DNA of 64,000 bases from Bacteroidales bacterium UBA1077. Its GTDB lineage: Bacteria; Bacteroidota; Bacteroidia; Bacteroidales; UBA932. Below are positions 56,411 through 64,000 of this stretch, in pieces. The DNA is taken from NCBI GenBank assembly GCA_002314195.1, contig DCCQ01000049.1:1-64000 (forward strand), written 5' to 3'. A program made the translations under genes and the position numbers. The notes under the pieces were generated by a model. That model worked only from the letters and a program-made list of their open reading frames with translations. It had not been told where the DNA came from and ran no database searches. Position 1 is the first letter of the stretch. Every line of letters begins with the position of its first letter.

Positions 56411-57628
56411 TTATCCATCTCGACGGAAAAGCAGGGAACTATCGCCGTAACTCAGGAAGCGAAAACCGTGGCTGAGAGCATAGTCGTAGATAGTCTTCCA
56501 ATCGCCACCGACAAAAGCGGAAATCAGCAGAATCAGAGTGCTTTCCGGCTGGTGGAAATTAGTTATCAAAAGGTCGACAAGCCTGAAACGGAACTCCGGG
56601 ACAATTATAATCCTAGTGCCGACTTTCAGATCGTCAAGACCATTTTTCTCAAGATAAGTTATGATCGCATCAAGAGACTCTTCTGTTGAATAATCGTACT
56701 TCCGCTCATAAGGAACCCATTGGCCCACATCTTCCGGGCCGCCTTTCTCGATGCAGCTGACGCCTACGTAGTACAAAGACTCCAGAGTTCTGACGGAAGT
56801 AGTGCCAACAGCGATCAGTTTGGATTTGTTGGCCCTGATGCGCTTTAGAAGCCCCAAAGAGACAACAAACGGCTCCCTGTGCATGGGATGGTCCGCGACA
56901 TCGGAACTCTTGACTGGAAGGAATGTTCCGGCGCCGACATGCAGGCAGACATTCTCCCGATCTATACCCTTTGCAGAGATCCGGTCAAGGACATCTTGAG
57001 TGAAATGAAGGCCAGCGGTAGGGGCAGCGACAGACCCTCTGATATGGGCATAGAGCGTCTGATAACGTTCCGTGTCAATTGACTCCGTTTCTCTATTCAG
57101 ATAAGGAGGAATCGGCACCGTACCGCATAAATCAAGGACATTTGAAAACGGATTGCCGTCACACCAAGAAAACTCAACTACGCCGGTCTCACCATTACGC
57201 TCAATCAAGTCTGCCTTGAGACTCATCGCGTCCACCGCGGCGTCAGCATGAGGGTTATAGAGGGTCAAAGTGTCATTCTTCCAACGCTTGGCGTTACCGA
57301 TAACGCATTTCCAGCGGCAGCGTTCTGTGGAGGCGAACGCGGTGTTGTACTCAGGAGGATTGACAGGCTCAAGGCAAAAAATCTCAATGTGAGCGCCTGT
57401 CTCACGCTGGAAATGTAACCTGGCAGGCACAACCTTGGTGTCATTGAACACCATCAAAGCACCGGAGGGAAGAAGATCAGGAATATCTCTGAATATGTAC
57501 TCATCGACTTTTCCGTCTTCATAGCGCAACAATTTTGATGAGTCACGCTCCGCAAGCGGGTATTTTGCGATTCTGTCGTCCGAAAGGTTATAATTATAGT
57601 CCTCTATGCGTATTGAAGGTATCATCAC
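56411..57628 (-). CDS. queA: QueA-family S-adenosylmethionine:tRNA ribosyltransferase-isomerase
   Basis: A 405-residue protein of the QueA family, which transfers the ribosyl part of SAM to preQ1-modified tRNA to make epoxyqueuosine. Conserved blocks: DYNYNLSDDRIAKYPL, RDSSKLL, LMVFNDTKVVPARL, GSVAAPTAGLHFT, HVGAGTFLPVK and ITNFHQPESTLILLISAF. It is about 50-60 residues longer than E. coli QueA (356 residues), mostly from insertions in the first half. Two adjacent ATGs (57628, 57625) are equivalent. -7 box at 57658-57651. Some Bacteroidetes have two QueA-like genes, so this may be a paralogue with altered function. Confidence 0.9.
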   Translation of the reverse strand: MMIPSIRIEDYNYNLSDDRIAKYPLAERDSSKLLRYEDGKVDEYIFRDIPDLLPSGALMVFNDTKVVPARLHFQRETGAHIEIFCLEPVNPPEYNTAFASTERCRWKCVIGNAKRWKNDTLTLYNPHADAAVDAMSLKADLIERNGETGVVEFSWCDGNPFSNVLDLCGTVPIPPYLNRETESIDTERYQTLYAHIRGSVAAPTAGLHFTQDVLDRISAKGIDRENVCLHVGAGTFLPVKSSDVADHPMHREPFVVSLGLLKRIRANKSKLIAVGTTSVRTLESLYYVGVSCIEKGGPEDVGQWVPYERKYDYSTEESLDAIITYLEKNGLDDLKVGTRIIIVPEFRFRLVDLLITNFHQPESTLILLISAFVGGDWKTIYDYALSHGFRFLSYGDSSLLFRRDG

Positions 57629-57650
57629 TGATGAGAATTTAAAATTAACA

Positions 57651-57658
57651 CAAAGTTA
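57651..57658 (-). promoter_or_regulatory. -7 box of the queA-like gene
   Basis: TAACTTTG on the minus strand, 23 nt before the ATG at 57628. Confidence 0.45.
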
Positions 57659-57962
57659 AGAGAAGTAATAGAAATATCAAATTCTCGTGTTTGCGTCTCC
57701 CATAGCCTATACGCACTGTTACTAAATATTTACTAAACATTTTAAGGCCGAAATCTTGTTTACAAAACATAAATAATATTATCACATCTGTAAATTAAAT
57801 GAAATTTCTAAGCATAGTTCAGAAAAATGAAATAAGTAAAATTAATCACCGAGTATCTATTTGCTCAATATATTATATATCAGAAAGTTTTATACACTAT
57901 TTCAACTTTTTGTAAATATAGTCACGATATACTTACCTCCATGTGGCAACCATTTAGGATAA

Positions 57963-57994
57963 TTTACAATAATTAATATAATTAATATTGTAAA
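57963..57994. repeat. A/T-rich inverted repeat upstream of the XRE gene
   Basis: TTTACAATAATTAAT and ATTAATATTGTAAA are inverted copies with one extra base in the left arm. It is about 145 nt upstream of the XRE regulator and may be a hairpin or a protein-binding site. Confidence 0.45.
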
Positions 57995-58088
57995 TATCAA
58001 CACATTATGACTAATTATCTAACTAATATTTGAACGCAGTTACCTGTACCATATCTCCTGGTTTACTTTTGTAACACAACAAAACTAG

Positions 58089-58139
58089 TTGTCTTTCACA
58101 CTATTTAATGTTAACTTTGTAAACAAATTACATTTGTAA
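58089..58139 (+). promoter_or_regulatory. Promoter and operator-like repeats of the XRE gene
   Basis: TTG (58089-58091), a 20-nt spacer and TAACTTTG (58112-58119) form a promoter. Overlapping it are TTTGT-AA-ACAAA (58116-58127) and TTAC-ATTT-GTAA (58128-58139), two adjacent palindromes reaching the start codon. This placement would let a dimeric regulator block its own transcription. Confidence 0.5.
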
Positions 58140-58588
58140 TGAACAAGAGGTTGCAACAGTTTCTTTCAGCGGAGAATATCTCCCAATCACAGTTCGCCGA
58201 GAAAATCGGCGTGGCAAAAGCCAGTGTGTCCCATATTCTGTCAGGAAGGAATAAACCGGGATTTGAATTCATCGAAAGCATGGCTAATTGTTATCCGAAT
58301 CTGAATCTGGACTGGCTGATAGGGGGCAAGGGAAGAATGTACAAAGGACAGGATGCCGGCCAAGCAGCCACACAACCTGCCGAGAACAGCATGTCCATGA
58401 CTAATGACACGACTTGTGGCTCATTATTCGATTCTCAAGAGCCTGATTCGTTAAAAAATGAAGCCGAAGTCGCTGAAAACGAGCATATAACGCCCTTGTT
58501 CTCCCCTGCCGAAACCAAACGGACTTCTCCTGCTATAACAAAGATTCTCGTATTCTATGACAATGGTACATTCAAGGAAATAGATTGA
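58139..58588 (+). CDS. XRE-family helix-turn-helix regulator
   Basis: A 149-residue protein. Residues 1-65 are an XRE/Cro HTH: LQQFLSAENISQSQFAEKIG, VAKASVSHILSGRNKPG, then FEFIESMANCYPNLNLDWLIGG. The middle is a polar linker (DAGQAATQPAENSMSM). The C-terminal segment ITKILVFYDNGTFKEI is a short strand-rich motif that recurs at the end of similar Bacteroidales regulators. It has palindromes over its promoter, suggesting autoregulation. It lies alone, 75 nt before pyrD on the same strand, which has its own promoter. Target genes are unknown. Confidence 0.88.
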   Translation: MNKRLQQFLSAENISQSQFAEKIGVAKASVSHILSGRNKPGFEFIESMANCYPNLNLDWLIGGKGRMYKGQDAGQAATQPAENSMSMTNDTTCGSLFDSQEPDSLKNEAEVAENEHITPLFSPAETKRTSPAITKILVFYDNGTFKEID

Positions 58589-58634
58589 CAGAATCTTTGC
58601 TAAGAAAAACACTACTGGTTCAACTGATTTTGTC

Positions 58635-58642
58635 TAAATTTG
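58635..58642 (+). promoter_or_regulatory. -7 box of pyrD
   Basis: TAAATTTG, 22 nt before the pyrD ATG at 58664. Confidence 0.5.
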
Positions 58643-58663
58643 TGCTCGTAAAATTTCAGGAAT

Positions 58664-59710
58664 ATGTACAGACAACTCATCAGGCCGGTTTTGTTCAAAT
58701 TCTCTGCGGAGACCGCGCACAATCTCACTCTGAAAGGACTTGATGTCGTGAGTCGGATTCCGTTCGCCGGGAAGCTGATGAAACTGGTCTTTGGTCACAA
58801 GACCCCATCGCTGTCCAGAAATGTGTTCGGTATTGACTTCCCTTCTCCCGTTGGTCTGGCAGCCGGTCTGGACAAGAACGGAGAGCATTACAATGAACTC
58901 GCCTGGTTCGGATTCTCGTTCATCGAGATCGGTTCGCTGACTCCCGAGCCCCAGCCTGGAAATCCAAAGCCTAGGCTGTTCAGGCTTCCGCAGGACAACG
59001 CTATCATCAACAGGATGGGAATCAACAACAAAGGAGTGCATAATGCAATCCGGCATATTCAGATGGATCATCCCAAGACCATAATAGCCGCCAGCATAGC
59101 GAAGAACAGCACAAGCGCTTCCGACGAGGACATCATCGCTGACTACAAAAAGGCATTCTCGTACATGTATGACTTTGTCGATATGTTCACGATTAATGTC
59201 TCTTGTCCGAATGTCCATGGTCTTCAGAATCTTCAGGATGTGTCGTACCTGTCAGACATTCTGGATCCTCTGTTGGATCTCAGGATTTGCTACGATGCCT
59301 ACAAACCGATTCTGGTCAAGGTTTCCCCTGACATTCCGGCTGAAGAACTGGATGAGATTCTTAAGTACTGCATGCAGTCAGGAATAGACGGCATCGTGGC
59401 AGGAAACACCACAAGGTCAAGGAAAGGGCTAAAAACCAATCAGGCAAGAATAGAGGAAATCGGCAACGGTGGTCTGTCAGGCGCACCTCTCTACGAAAAG
59501 AGCCTTGCCATGGTCAAGCATATTCATGAATTCACTTCAGGAAGGCTTCCTGTCGTGGGTGTGGGTGGCATCATGTCTCCAATACAAGCGCAGGAAATGC
59601 TGGATGCCGGAGCAAGTCTGATTGAAATCTACACCGGCTTCATCTACGAAGGGCCATCAATAGTCAAGAAAATCAACAAATATCTTGAAAATAACAGTTT
59701 GAGTAAATAG
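58664..59710 (+). CDS. pyrD: Dihydroorotate dehydrogenase, class 2 scaffold with Cys at the base position
   Basis: A 348-residue enzyme oxidising dihydroorotate to orotate in pyrimidine synthesis. The class 2 (quinone-linked, membrane-associated) plan is clear: N-terminal helices YRQLIRPVLFKFSAETAHNL, PVGLAAGLDKNGEHY, IEIGSLTPEPQPGNPKPRLF and AIINRMGINNKG. The catalytic-base motif reads INVSCPNVHGLQ, with Cys181 where class 2 enzymes normally have Ser (NxSSPN); class 1 enzymes use Cys here. FMN contacts at the end (VVGVGGIMSPIQAQEML, IEIYTGFIYEGP) are intact. cinA follows after 9 nt. Confidence 0.95.
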   Translation: MYRQLIRPVLFKFSAETAHNLTLKGLDVVSRIPFAGKLMKLVFGHKTPSLSRNVFGIDFPSPVGLAAGLDKNGEHYNELAWFGFSFIEIGSLTPEPQPGNPKPRLFRLPQDNAIINRMGINNKGVHNAIRHIQMDHPKTIIAASIAKNSTSASDEDIIADYKKAFSYMYDFVDMFTINVSCPNVHGLQNLQDVSYLSDILDPLLDLRICYDAYKPILVKVSPDIPAEELDEILKYCMQSGIDGIVAGNTTRSRKGLKTNQARIEEIGNGGLSGAPLYEKSLAMVKHIHEFTSGRLPVVGVGGIMSPIQAQEMLDAGASLIEIYTGFIYEGPSIVKKINKYLENNSLSK

Positions 59711-59719
59711 AATCCGAAT

Positions 59720-60988
59720 ATGGTTAACGCATCGATCTGTACTATCGGCGATGAGATTCTGATCGGCCAGATAGTGGACACCAATTCTTCGCGCATTTCT
59801 GTCGCTCTGGAGGAAATTGGAGTGAAAGTCACCAGGATGATCTCCTTCGGAGACGACCATGACGAAATAGTAAACAATCTGACAAACGAACTGACACGCA
59901 ATGAGATAGTCATCACTACCGGAGGACTTGGTCCAACCAAGGACGACATCACGAAAGCGGCTTTGGCGGAGATTTCCAAAAGCAAAGGCTATGTCACCAA
60001 TGAGGCACAACTCAAGATCGTTTATGAGATCCTACACGCGCGCGGGTTGGATGTCCTTGACATCAACAAGGCTCAGGCACTTGTCCCAGACACATGTGAA
60101 GTGATTGTGAACAAGCTTGGTACGGCACCTGTCATGGTGTTCCGCTTCCCTGCCTCACGTTTCGGCCACCGGGCAACCATTTATGCCCTGCCCGGTGTCC
60201 CTTTTGAAACGGTCGGCGCGATACCAGATGTCATCAAAGACATAAAGGCACACGAAGAGCTCACGGATATATTCCATAAGTGCGTGATGGTCTTCGGCTT
60301 GGCTGAATCGGCATTGTCAAAGGAAATCGAGTCTTGGGAAGACAGCCTCCCCGATGACATGCACCTTGCCTACCTCCCGAATCCACTTACAGGTGTCCGT
60401 CTCAGGCTTTCAATCTACGGCGGAAACAAAGAGGATGAGGAAAAGCGCATTGACGAGCAGTTCGCACGCTTGAGGCCAATTCTGGGCGACAAGATATATT
60501 CTTACAAAGATGACACTTTGGAGAACGCGGTTGGTGCTTTGTTCCGGGGTACAGGAATGACTTTGAGCGCGGCCGAGTCCTGCACAGGAGGCAAGATTTC
60601 CTCTTTGATCACCTCAGTTCCAGGGGCTTCTGAATATTACCTTGGCTCCGTCACATCATACGCCATTGCGATAAAGGAAAAAGTCCTTGGCGTGTCCACA
60701 TCCAGAATCAATGAATATGGAGTCGTGAGTTCCGAAGTGGCCGCCGCTATGGCCGAAGGAGTCAGAAATCTGACCAGCAGCACGTATGCGGTATCGACAA
60801 CAGGACTGGCCGGCCCCGGAGGCGATGAGCACAACCCTGTAGGCACGGTATGGATCGGTATCGCAGGCCCAAACGGGACAAAAACCGTCAGAAAAGTCTA
60901 TAAGAATGACCGTAAAAGGAATATTGAGAGATTTGCGGCCGCAGCTCTCAATGAATTGAGGCTTTTCATACTTAATGATCGCAACTAA
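59720..60988 (+). CDS. cinA: CinA-family protein with nicotinamide-nucleotide amidohydrolase domain
   Basis: A 422-residue two-domain protein. The N-terminal MoCF-like domain (SICTIGDEILIGQIVDTNS, VITTGGLGPTKDDITKAAL) has ADP-ribose pyrophosphatase activity in studied homologues. The C-terminal PncC domain (LSAAESCTGGKISSLITSVPG, SVTSYAIAIKEKVLGV, STTGLAGPGGDEHNPVGTVWIG, shown in part) deamidates NMN, recycling NAD breakdown products. It lies 9 nt after pyrD and ends at a strong bidirectional terminator. Confidence 0.95.
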   Translation: MVNASICTIGDEILIGQIVDTNSSRISVALEEIGVKVTRMISFGDDHDEIVNNLTNELTRNEIVITTGGLGPTKDDITKAALAEISKSKGYVTNEAQLKIVYEILHARGLDVLDINKAQALVPDTCEVIVNKLGTAPVMVFRFPASRFGHRATIYALPGVPFETVGAIPDVIKDIKAHEELTDIFHKCVMVFGLAESALSKEIESWEDSLPDDMHLAYLPNPLTGVRLRLSIYGGNKEDEEKRIDEQFARLRPILGDKIYSYKDDTLENAVGALFRGTGMTLSAAESCTGGKISSLITSVPGASEYYLGSVTSYAIAIKEKVLGVSTSRINEYGVVSSEVAAAMAEGVRNLTSSTYAVSTTGLAGPGGDEHNPVGTVWIGIAGPNGTKTVRKVYKNDRKRNIERFAAAALNELRLFILNDRN

Positions 60989-60997
60989 ATGAAAATA

Positions 60998-61048
60998 AAT
61001 TGCGGTAACAAAAATGTTTGCGCAATAAACAATTTTGTTACCGCAATT
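60998..61048. terminator. Bidirectional terminator between cinA and the M19 dipeptidase
   Basis: AATTGCGGTAACAAAA (60998-61013) is exactly complementary to 61033-61048, a perfect 16-bp stem, and TGTTT/AAACA pairs inside it. The A/T ends let it work for both convergent genes. Confidence 0.8.
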
Positions 61049-61066
61049 ATTATCGCTATTCTATGG

Positions 61067-62149
61067 CTATTTGGCAGCCAAAGATGTCACTTCATTGAAC
61101 ACTCGGAGGAAATTCTTGCCGGCAACCTTCTCGATTTGGTCATCTGTGTATCCCCTACGGGACATCTCATCGAAGATTACTCTAATTTTTGAGACGTTTT
61201 CAAGTCCGACCGGAGTGACCTCGATTCCATCGAAATCTGTTCCGATGCCGACACTGTCAATACCAGCCACTTTCACGGCATGATCAATGTGATCCACTAC
61301 ATCCTTATAGGAAGGTCTTGGCAAAGCCGCAATCTCATCCTGAACGGCATTCCACGCTGCCGCTTTCTCCGGATTAAACGGATCGCTGATCCAATCCTGC
61401 TCCGTCCAGTTCTTTGACTCCAGGCCAGAATCCGACAATGTCTTCGCGAACGCGTCCGAAAGGAATACCGGATAGAAATTGATTTGGATCACGCCGCCAT
61501 TGTCCGCGAGCGCGCGCAGCATCTCGTCTGACATATTCCTTCTATGATGCGCCAATGCGCGGCAGCATGAATGGGTGGAAACTATCGGAGCCTTCGAACA
61601 TTCGATCACGTCGTAGAACGTTTCGTCGGAGGCATGAGCGATGTCGATGATCATTCCCAGACGATTCATTTCAGCCACAACCTCTCTTCCGAACAGACTA
61701 AGGCCATGCCATCGTTTGCCAATTGCCGCTGAATCCGCGATTTCGTTATCAGAATTGTGAGTGAGCGTCATATACCGCACGCCCAAGCGGTAGAACACGC
61801 GAAGAAGCGAAAGTGATTTCTGGATCGGGGCGCCATTCTCCATGCCAATGAATATGGAGACCAGACCTTTCGCCTTATTATCGAGAGCCTCAGACGGTGA
61901 AAATGCCAGCGCCGCCAAATCATGGTGAGCGTCTACTTGATCAAATACACGCCCGATCATCTCAAGAGCGTGGCGGGTGGATGCGTCCGGAGTCATGCCG
62001 GGAGATGTGTACAAAGCGAAAAAGGAGGCATCGACTCCACCTGCCTTCAGTTTCGGCAGGTCAACGTGCCCCCTCTCATTATTCTTCCCGATATCGCGTC
62101 CCCGCATCATCATGGTCGGGGTATCGCAGTGAGAATCAAGAACAAACAT
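61067..62149 (-). CDS. Membrane-dipeptidase-type (M19, renal dipeptidase) peptidase
   Basis: A 360-residue M19 zinc dipeptidase. Metal and active-site motifs: FVLDSHCDTP (HxD), FIGMENGAPI (bridging Glu), IIDIAHASDETF, VSTHSCCRAL and GIGTDFDGIE. No signal peptide or lipobox is present, so it probably acts in the cytoplasm on dipeptides, including those with D-amino acids. Its ATG overlaps the stop of the GIN-domain gene by one base (TAATG), which suggests translational coupling. Confidence 0.94.
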   Translation of the reverse strand: MFVLDSHCDTPTMMMRGRDIGKNNERGHVDLPKLKAGGVDASFFALYTSPGMTPDASTRHALEMIGRVFDQVDAHHDLAALAFSPSEALDNKAKGLVSIFIGMENGAPIQKSLSLLRVFYRLGVRYMTLTHNSDNEIADSAAIGKRWHGLSLFGREVVAEMNRLGMIIDIAHASDETFYDVIECSKAPIVSTHSCCRALAHHRRNMSDEMLRALADNGGVIQINFYPVFLSDAFAKTLSDSGLESKNWTEQDWISDPFNPEKAAAWNAVQDEIAALPRPSYKDVVDHIDHAVKVAGIDSVGIGTDFDGIEVTPVGLENVSKIRVIFDEMSRRGYTDDQIEKVAGKNFLRVFNEVTSLAAK

Positions 62150-63057
62150 TATTTGCGTGTCACTGACGCATTCTGAATCTTGACAATCTTGATTTTCGGG
62201 TCTCCAGAATAGCAGACACTCGCACCTTTCCCAAGGTCAAGCGACAGATTCTTGCCAGGAGCCACGGTCAACTCAGCGCTGTCAAGAGAGACTACGACAT
62301 CATTTGCAGAAACAGAAATGGCGTCAATCTTTGACGATCCCCCTTTACCGGTTACTTTCAAAGTGTTGGCCTTGCCTGAGAGGGAGAGTTTCGCGCTTCC
62401 GGCAGTGCTTATGGCAACGGCGTCGCATTGGCCGTTGATCGCCAGATCGGCTGAACCGGAGTTGTTGACATTAAGGTTTTTAGAGGAATATTCAAGTACG
62501 ACACTGGCGTTTCCCTCAGCATTCACGGTGACATTGCTGCCTGCCTTCACATTAAAAGATGACAACTTTGCCTTTTTGCTGACTGAAATGACTGCCGATT
62601 CCGCATTCACATTGAGATTGGCGATACTTGAGTTCCCTGTAAGGCTCATCTTAAAATCGCCTGCCTTAAGGAGATTATTGCCGCACGAGAACACACAATC
62701 ATCGTTGAGTGTTATCGAATTAAGAGACGGAACATAAATCGTCGCTTCAAGTATCGGTCCGTCAGAATTCTTTCCTTTGAAAGACTTCTTGACATCCTTA
62801 GGCACAGACTTGTCATCAATTCCGATGTATAGTGTACCTCCTTTCACGTAACATTCGAGATAACTCTCAAGCGCGTCGCTTACTTTGAACTTGGCGTTGT
62901 AGCCGTCCCTCTCAACCATTGTGACCTTGAAGCCATCGGAAACCGAGATGGCGTCGAACTCTGAATATTCATGTTCGATGGTTCTAGTCTGCGCCATTGA
63001 AAGCGCCGACATTGAAGTAACGGCAAAAATAGCCGCAAATAAAGATTTGATATTCAT
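62149..63057 (-). CDS. Exported GIN-domain (DUF2807) protein
   Basis: A 302-residue secreted protein. The signal peptide (NIKSLFAAIFAVTSMSALSMA) is followed by a GIN (DUF2807, head of putative autotransporter adhesin) domain: EYSEFDAISVSDGFKVTMVE, then repeated short strands such as DFKMSLTGNSSIANLNVNAE, VNNSGSADLAINGQ and ISTAGSAKLSLSGKANTLKV (each in part). The repeats fit a right-handed beta-helix. The family is common in Bacteroidetes; the function is unknown. It is 21 nt after the ABC-F gene and coupled to the dipeptidase gene. Confidence 0.9.
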   Translation of the reverse strand: MNIKSLFAAIFAVTSMSALSMAQTRTIEHEYSEFDAISVSDGFKVTMVERDGYNAKFKVSDALESYLECYVKGGTLYIGIDDKSVPKDVKKSFKGKNSDGPILEATIYVPSLNSITLNDDCVFSCGNNLLKAGDFKMSLTGNSSIANLNVNAESAVISVSKKAKLSSFNVKAGSNVTVNAEGNASVVLEYSSKNLNVNNSGSADLAINGQCDAVAISTAGSAKLSLSGKANTLKVTGKGGSSKIDAISVSANDVVVSLDSAELTVAPGKNLSLDLGKGASVCYSGDPKIKIVKIQNASVTRK

Positions 63058-63078
63058 AACCTTTATAATTTAAATACA

Positions 63079-64000
63079 TTATTCATCTAATTTCTCCATC
63101 AGGGACTCCCACTCCGCCGTCTTGTGGTCAAGATCCCGTTTGTCCTCAAGATAGGTTCTTGTCAACTCCATGATGTCGTCATCCGGCCCCGGATTGGAAA
63201 GGATCTTCTCAAGGTCCTTCATCTTAGCCTCTACCTTGCCGATCTCGGATTCCAGAAATTCAACCCGGTGACGGATTCTGCGTATTTCCTTGGAATCACT
63301 CCGCCTTTGTTCAAACTCCTTCTGAGCCTGTTCCTTTTTGGAGGCCGGAACCTCTTTCACCTTGGTGTCCGCCACCACAGAAGAATTGTCCGCAGCCTTA
63401 GGGGCAAATCGTCTCTCCAATTCCTGAAGATTCTCTATCTTCCTCTCTTCCAAGAACTCATGGACGCTTCCAAGATGCTCCTTGACCTTTCCGTCACGGA
63501 ACTCGTACATCTTGTCCACCAGTCCTTCAAGAAAATCACGGTCATGCGAAACGACAATCAACGTGCCATCGTAAGCCTTCAACGCCTGCTTTAGAATATC
63601 CTTGGACTTGATGTCCATGTGGTTGGTCGGCTCGTCCAGAGCAAGGACATTGTACGGCTGGAGCATGAACTTCGCCATGCCAAGACGCGCGCGCTCCCCG
63701 CCAGACAAGACACTTACTTTCTTGTCGATGTCTTCTCCACGGAAAAGAAACTGAGCAAGAATATCGCGAAGCTTGTTTCTGACATCGCCGACAGCAATAT
63801 TGTCAAGGGTTTCCCATACGGTCTGATTTCTATCCAGAATGTCCTCCTGATTCTGGGCATAATAGCCGATAGAAACATTGTAACCTGTCTTGGCCTCACC
63901 ACTGATAGGTTGCAACTCTCCCATTATCACGCGCATAAGGGTGGTCTTACCCTCACCGTTGCGGCCAATCAAAGCGACTTTTTCTCCCCTTCTGACCTCA
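63079..64000 (-). CDS. ABC-F ATPase, 3' part (runs off the right edge)
   Basis: The last 307 residues of an ABC-F protein, read into the window edge with no start codon. The second nucleotide-binding domain is complete: EVRRGEKVALIGRNGEGKTT (Walker A), VLSGGERARLGMAKFM (signature) and VLALDEPTNHMDIKS (Walker B), with SHDRDFL as the H-loop. The C-terminal tail from about 190 is a charged linker then a coiled coil (RIRHRVEFLESEIGKVEAKM, in part). ABC-F proteins act on ribosomes, in translation rescue or antibiotic protection. The first domain, and so the subfamily, lies outside the window. Confidence 0.93.
   Translation of the reverse strand, partial: EVRRGEKVALIGRNGEGKTTLMRVIMGELQPISGEAKTGYNVSIGYYAQNQEDILDRNQTVWETLDNIAVGDVRNKLRDILAQFLFRGEDIDKKVSVLSGGERARLGMAKFMLQPYNVLALDEPTNHMDIKSKDILKQALKAYDGTLIVVSHDRDFLEGLVDKMYEFRDGKVKEHLGSVHEFLEERKIENLQELERRFAPKAADNSSVVADTKVKEVPASKKEQAQKEFEQRRSDSKEIRRIRHRVEFLESEIGKVEAKMKDLEKILSNPGPDDDIMELTRTYLEDKRDLDHKTAEWESLMEKLDE

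Larger units (their letters stand above)
57629..58138. other. 510-nt very A/T-rich intergenic region
   Basis: No open reading frame of note and no RNA gene recognised. It is among the most A/T-rich stretches of the window. It holds the queA-like -7 box (57651-57658), a near-palindrome at 57963-57994 and the XRE-gene promoter with operator-like repeats at its right end. It may act as a regulatory or curved-DNA region. Confidence 0.6.

Overview
The window is a Bacteroidales (Bacteroidetes) chromosome segment of roughly 47% G+C. Three things point there. Most transcription units carry a Bacteroides-type -7 box (TAnnTTTG) shortly before the start codon and lack a purine-rich ribosome site. The envelope genes are of Bacteroidetes type: a lipoprotein TamA-like barrel, a Big_5 lipoprotein, an LptD and a GIN-domain protein. 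There is also a cysteate synthase homologue, which suggests a sulfonolipid-making lineage such as the Alistipes side of the order; no species can be named.

Layout. 1-2950 is the end of an integrative element: a tyrosine integrase, an unrecognised 288-residue protein, an HTH/excisionase-like protein and the first codons of another gene. It abuts the 3' end of mnmE. 3100-12200 holds mnmE, two MATE exporters and carAB, the latter behind a leader ORF and terminator that look like an attenuator. 12000-18230 has a 143-nt structured element, rho, lptD and a divergent cell-wall amidase. 18500-22040 is dnaA-pepD-rpe; 22040-26740 is birA and the overlapping rsfS-ftsH-cdsA-psd unit. 26730-36100 is a six-gene minus-strand unit (ligA, brkB-like, rel/spo, Big_5 lipoprotein, outer-membrane barrel, ispG). 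36240-44220 holds a PPi-type phosphofructokinase and a second minus-strand unit (arginine decarboxylase-like, SPOUT methyltransferase, receiver/PEP-synthase-like protein, GH13 amylase). 44350-53580 has tamL, rlmD, a Na/Pi cotransporter, a flavodiiron protein, rarA and a Ca/Na antiporter. 53600-64000 has cysteate synthase, an acyltransferase, a queA-like gene, an XRE regulator, pyrD, cinA, an M19 dipeptidase, a GIN protein and a truncated ABC-F ATPase.

How the genes fit together. The segment is mostly housekeeping: pyrimidine/arginine precursor supply (carAB, pyrD), replication and repair (dnaA, ligA, rarA), tRNA/rRNA modification (mnmE, queA-like, rlmD, SPOUT), phospholipid synthesis (cdsA, psd, acyltransferase), outer-membrane assembly (lptD, tamL) and the stringent response. 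No tRNA, rRNA or CRISPR array was seen. The most striking sequence-level signal is a heavy excess of GAATAT/ATATTC (best form TGAATATG) in both orientations, in several reading frames and in intergenic DNA.
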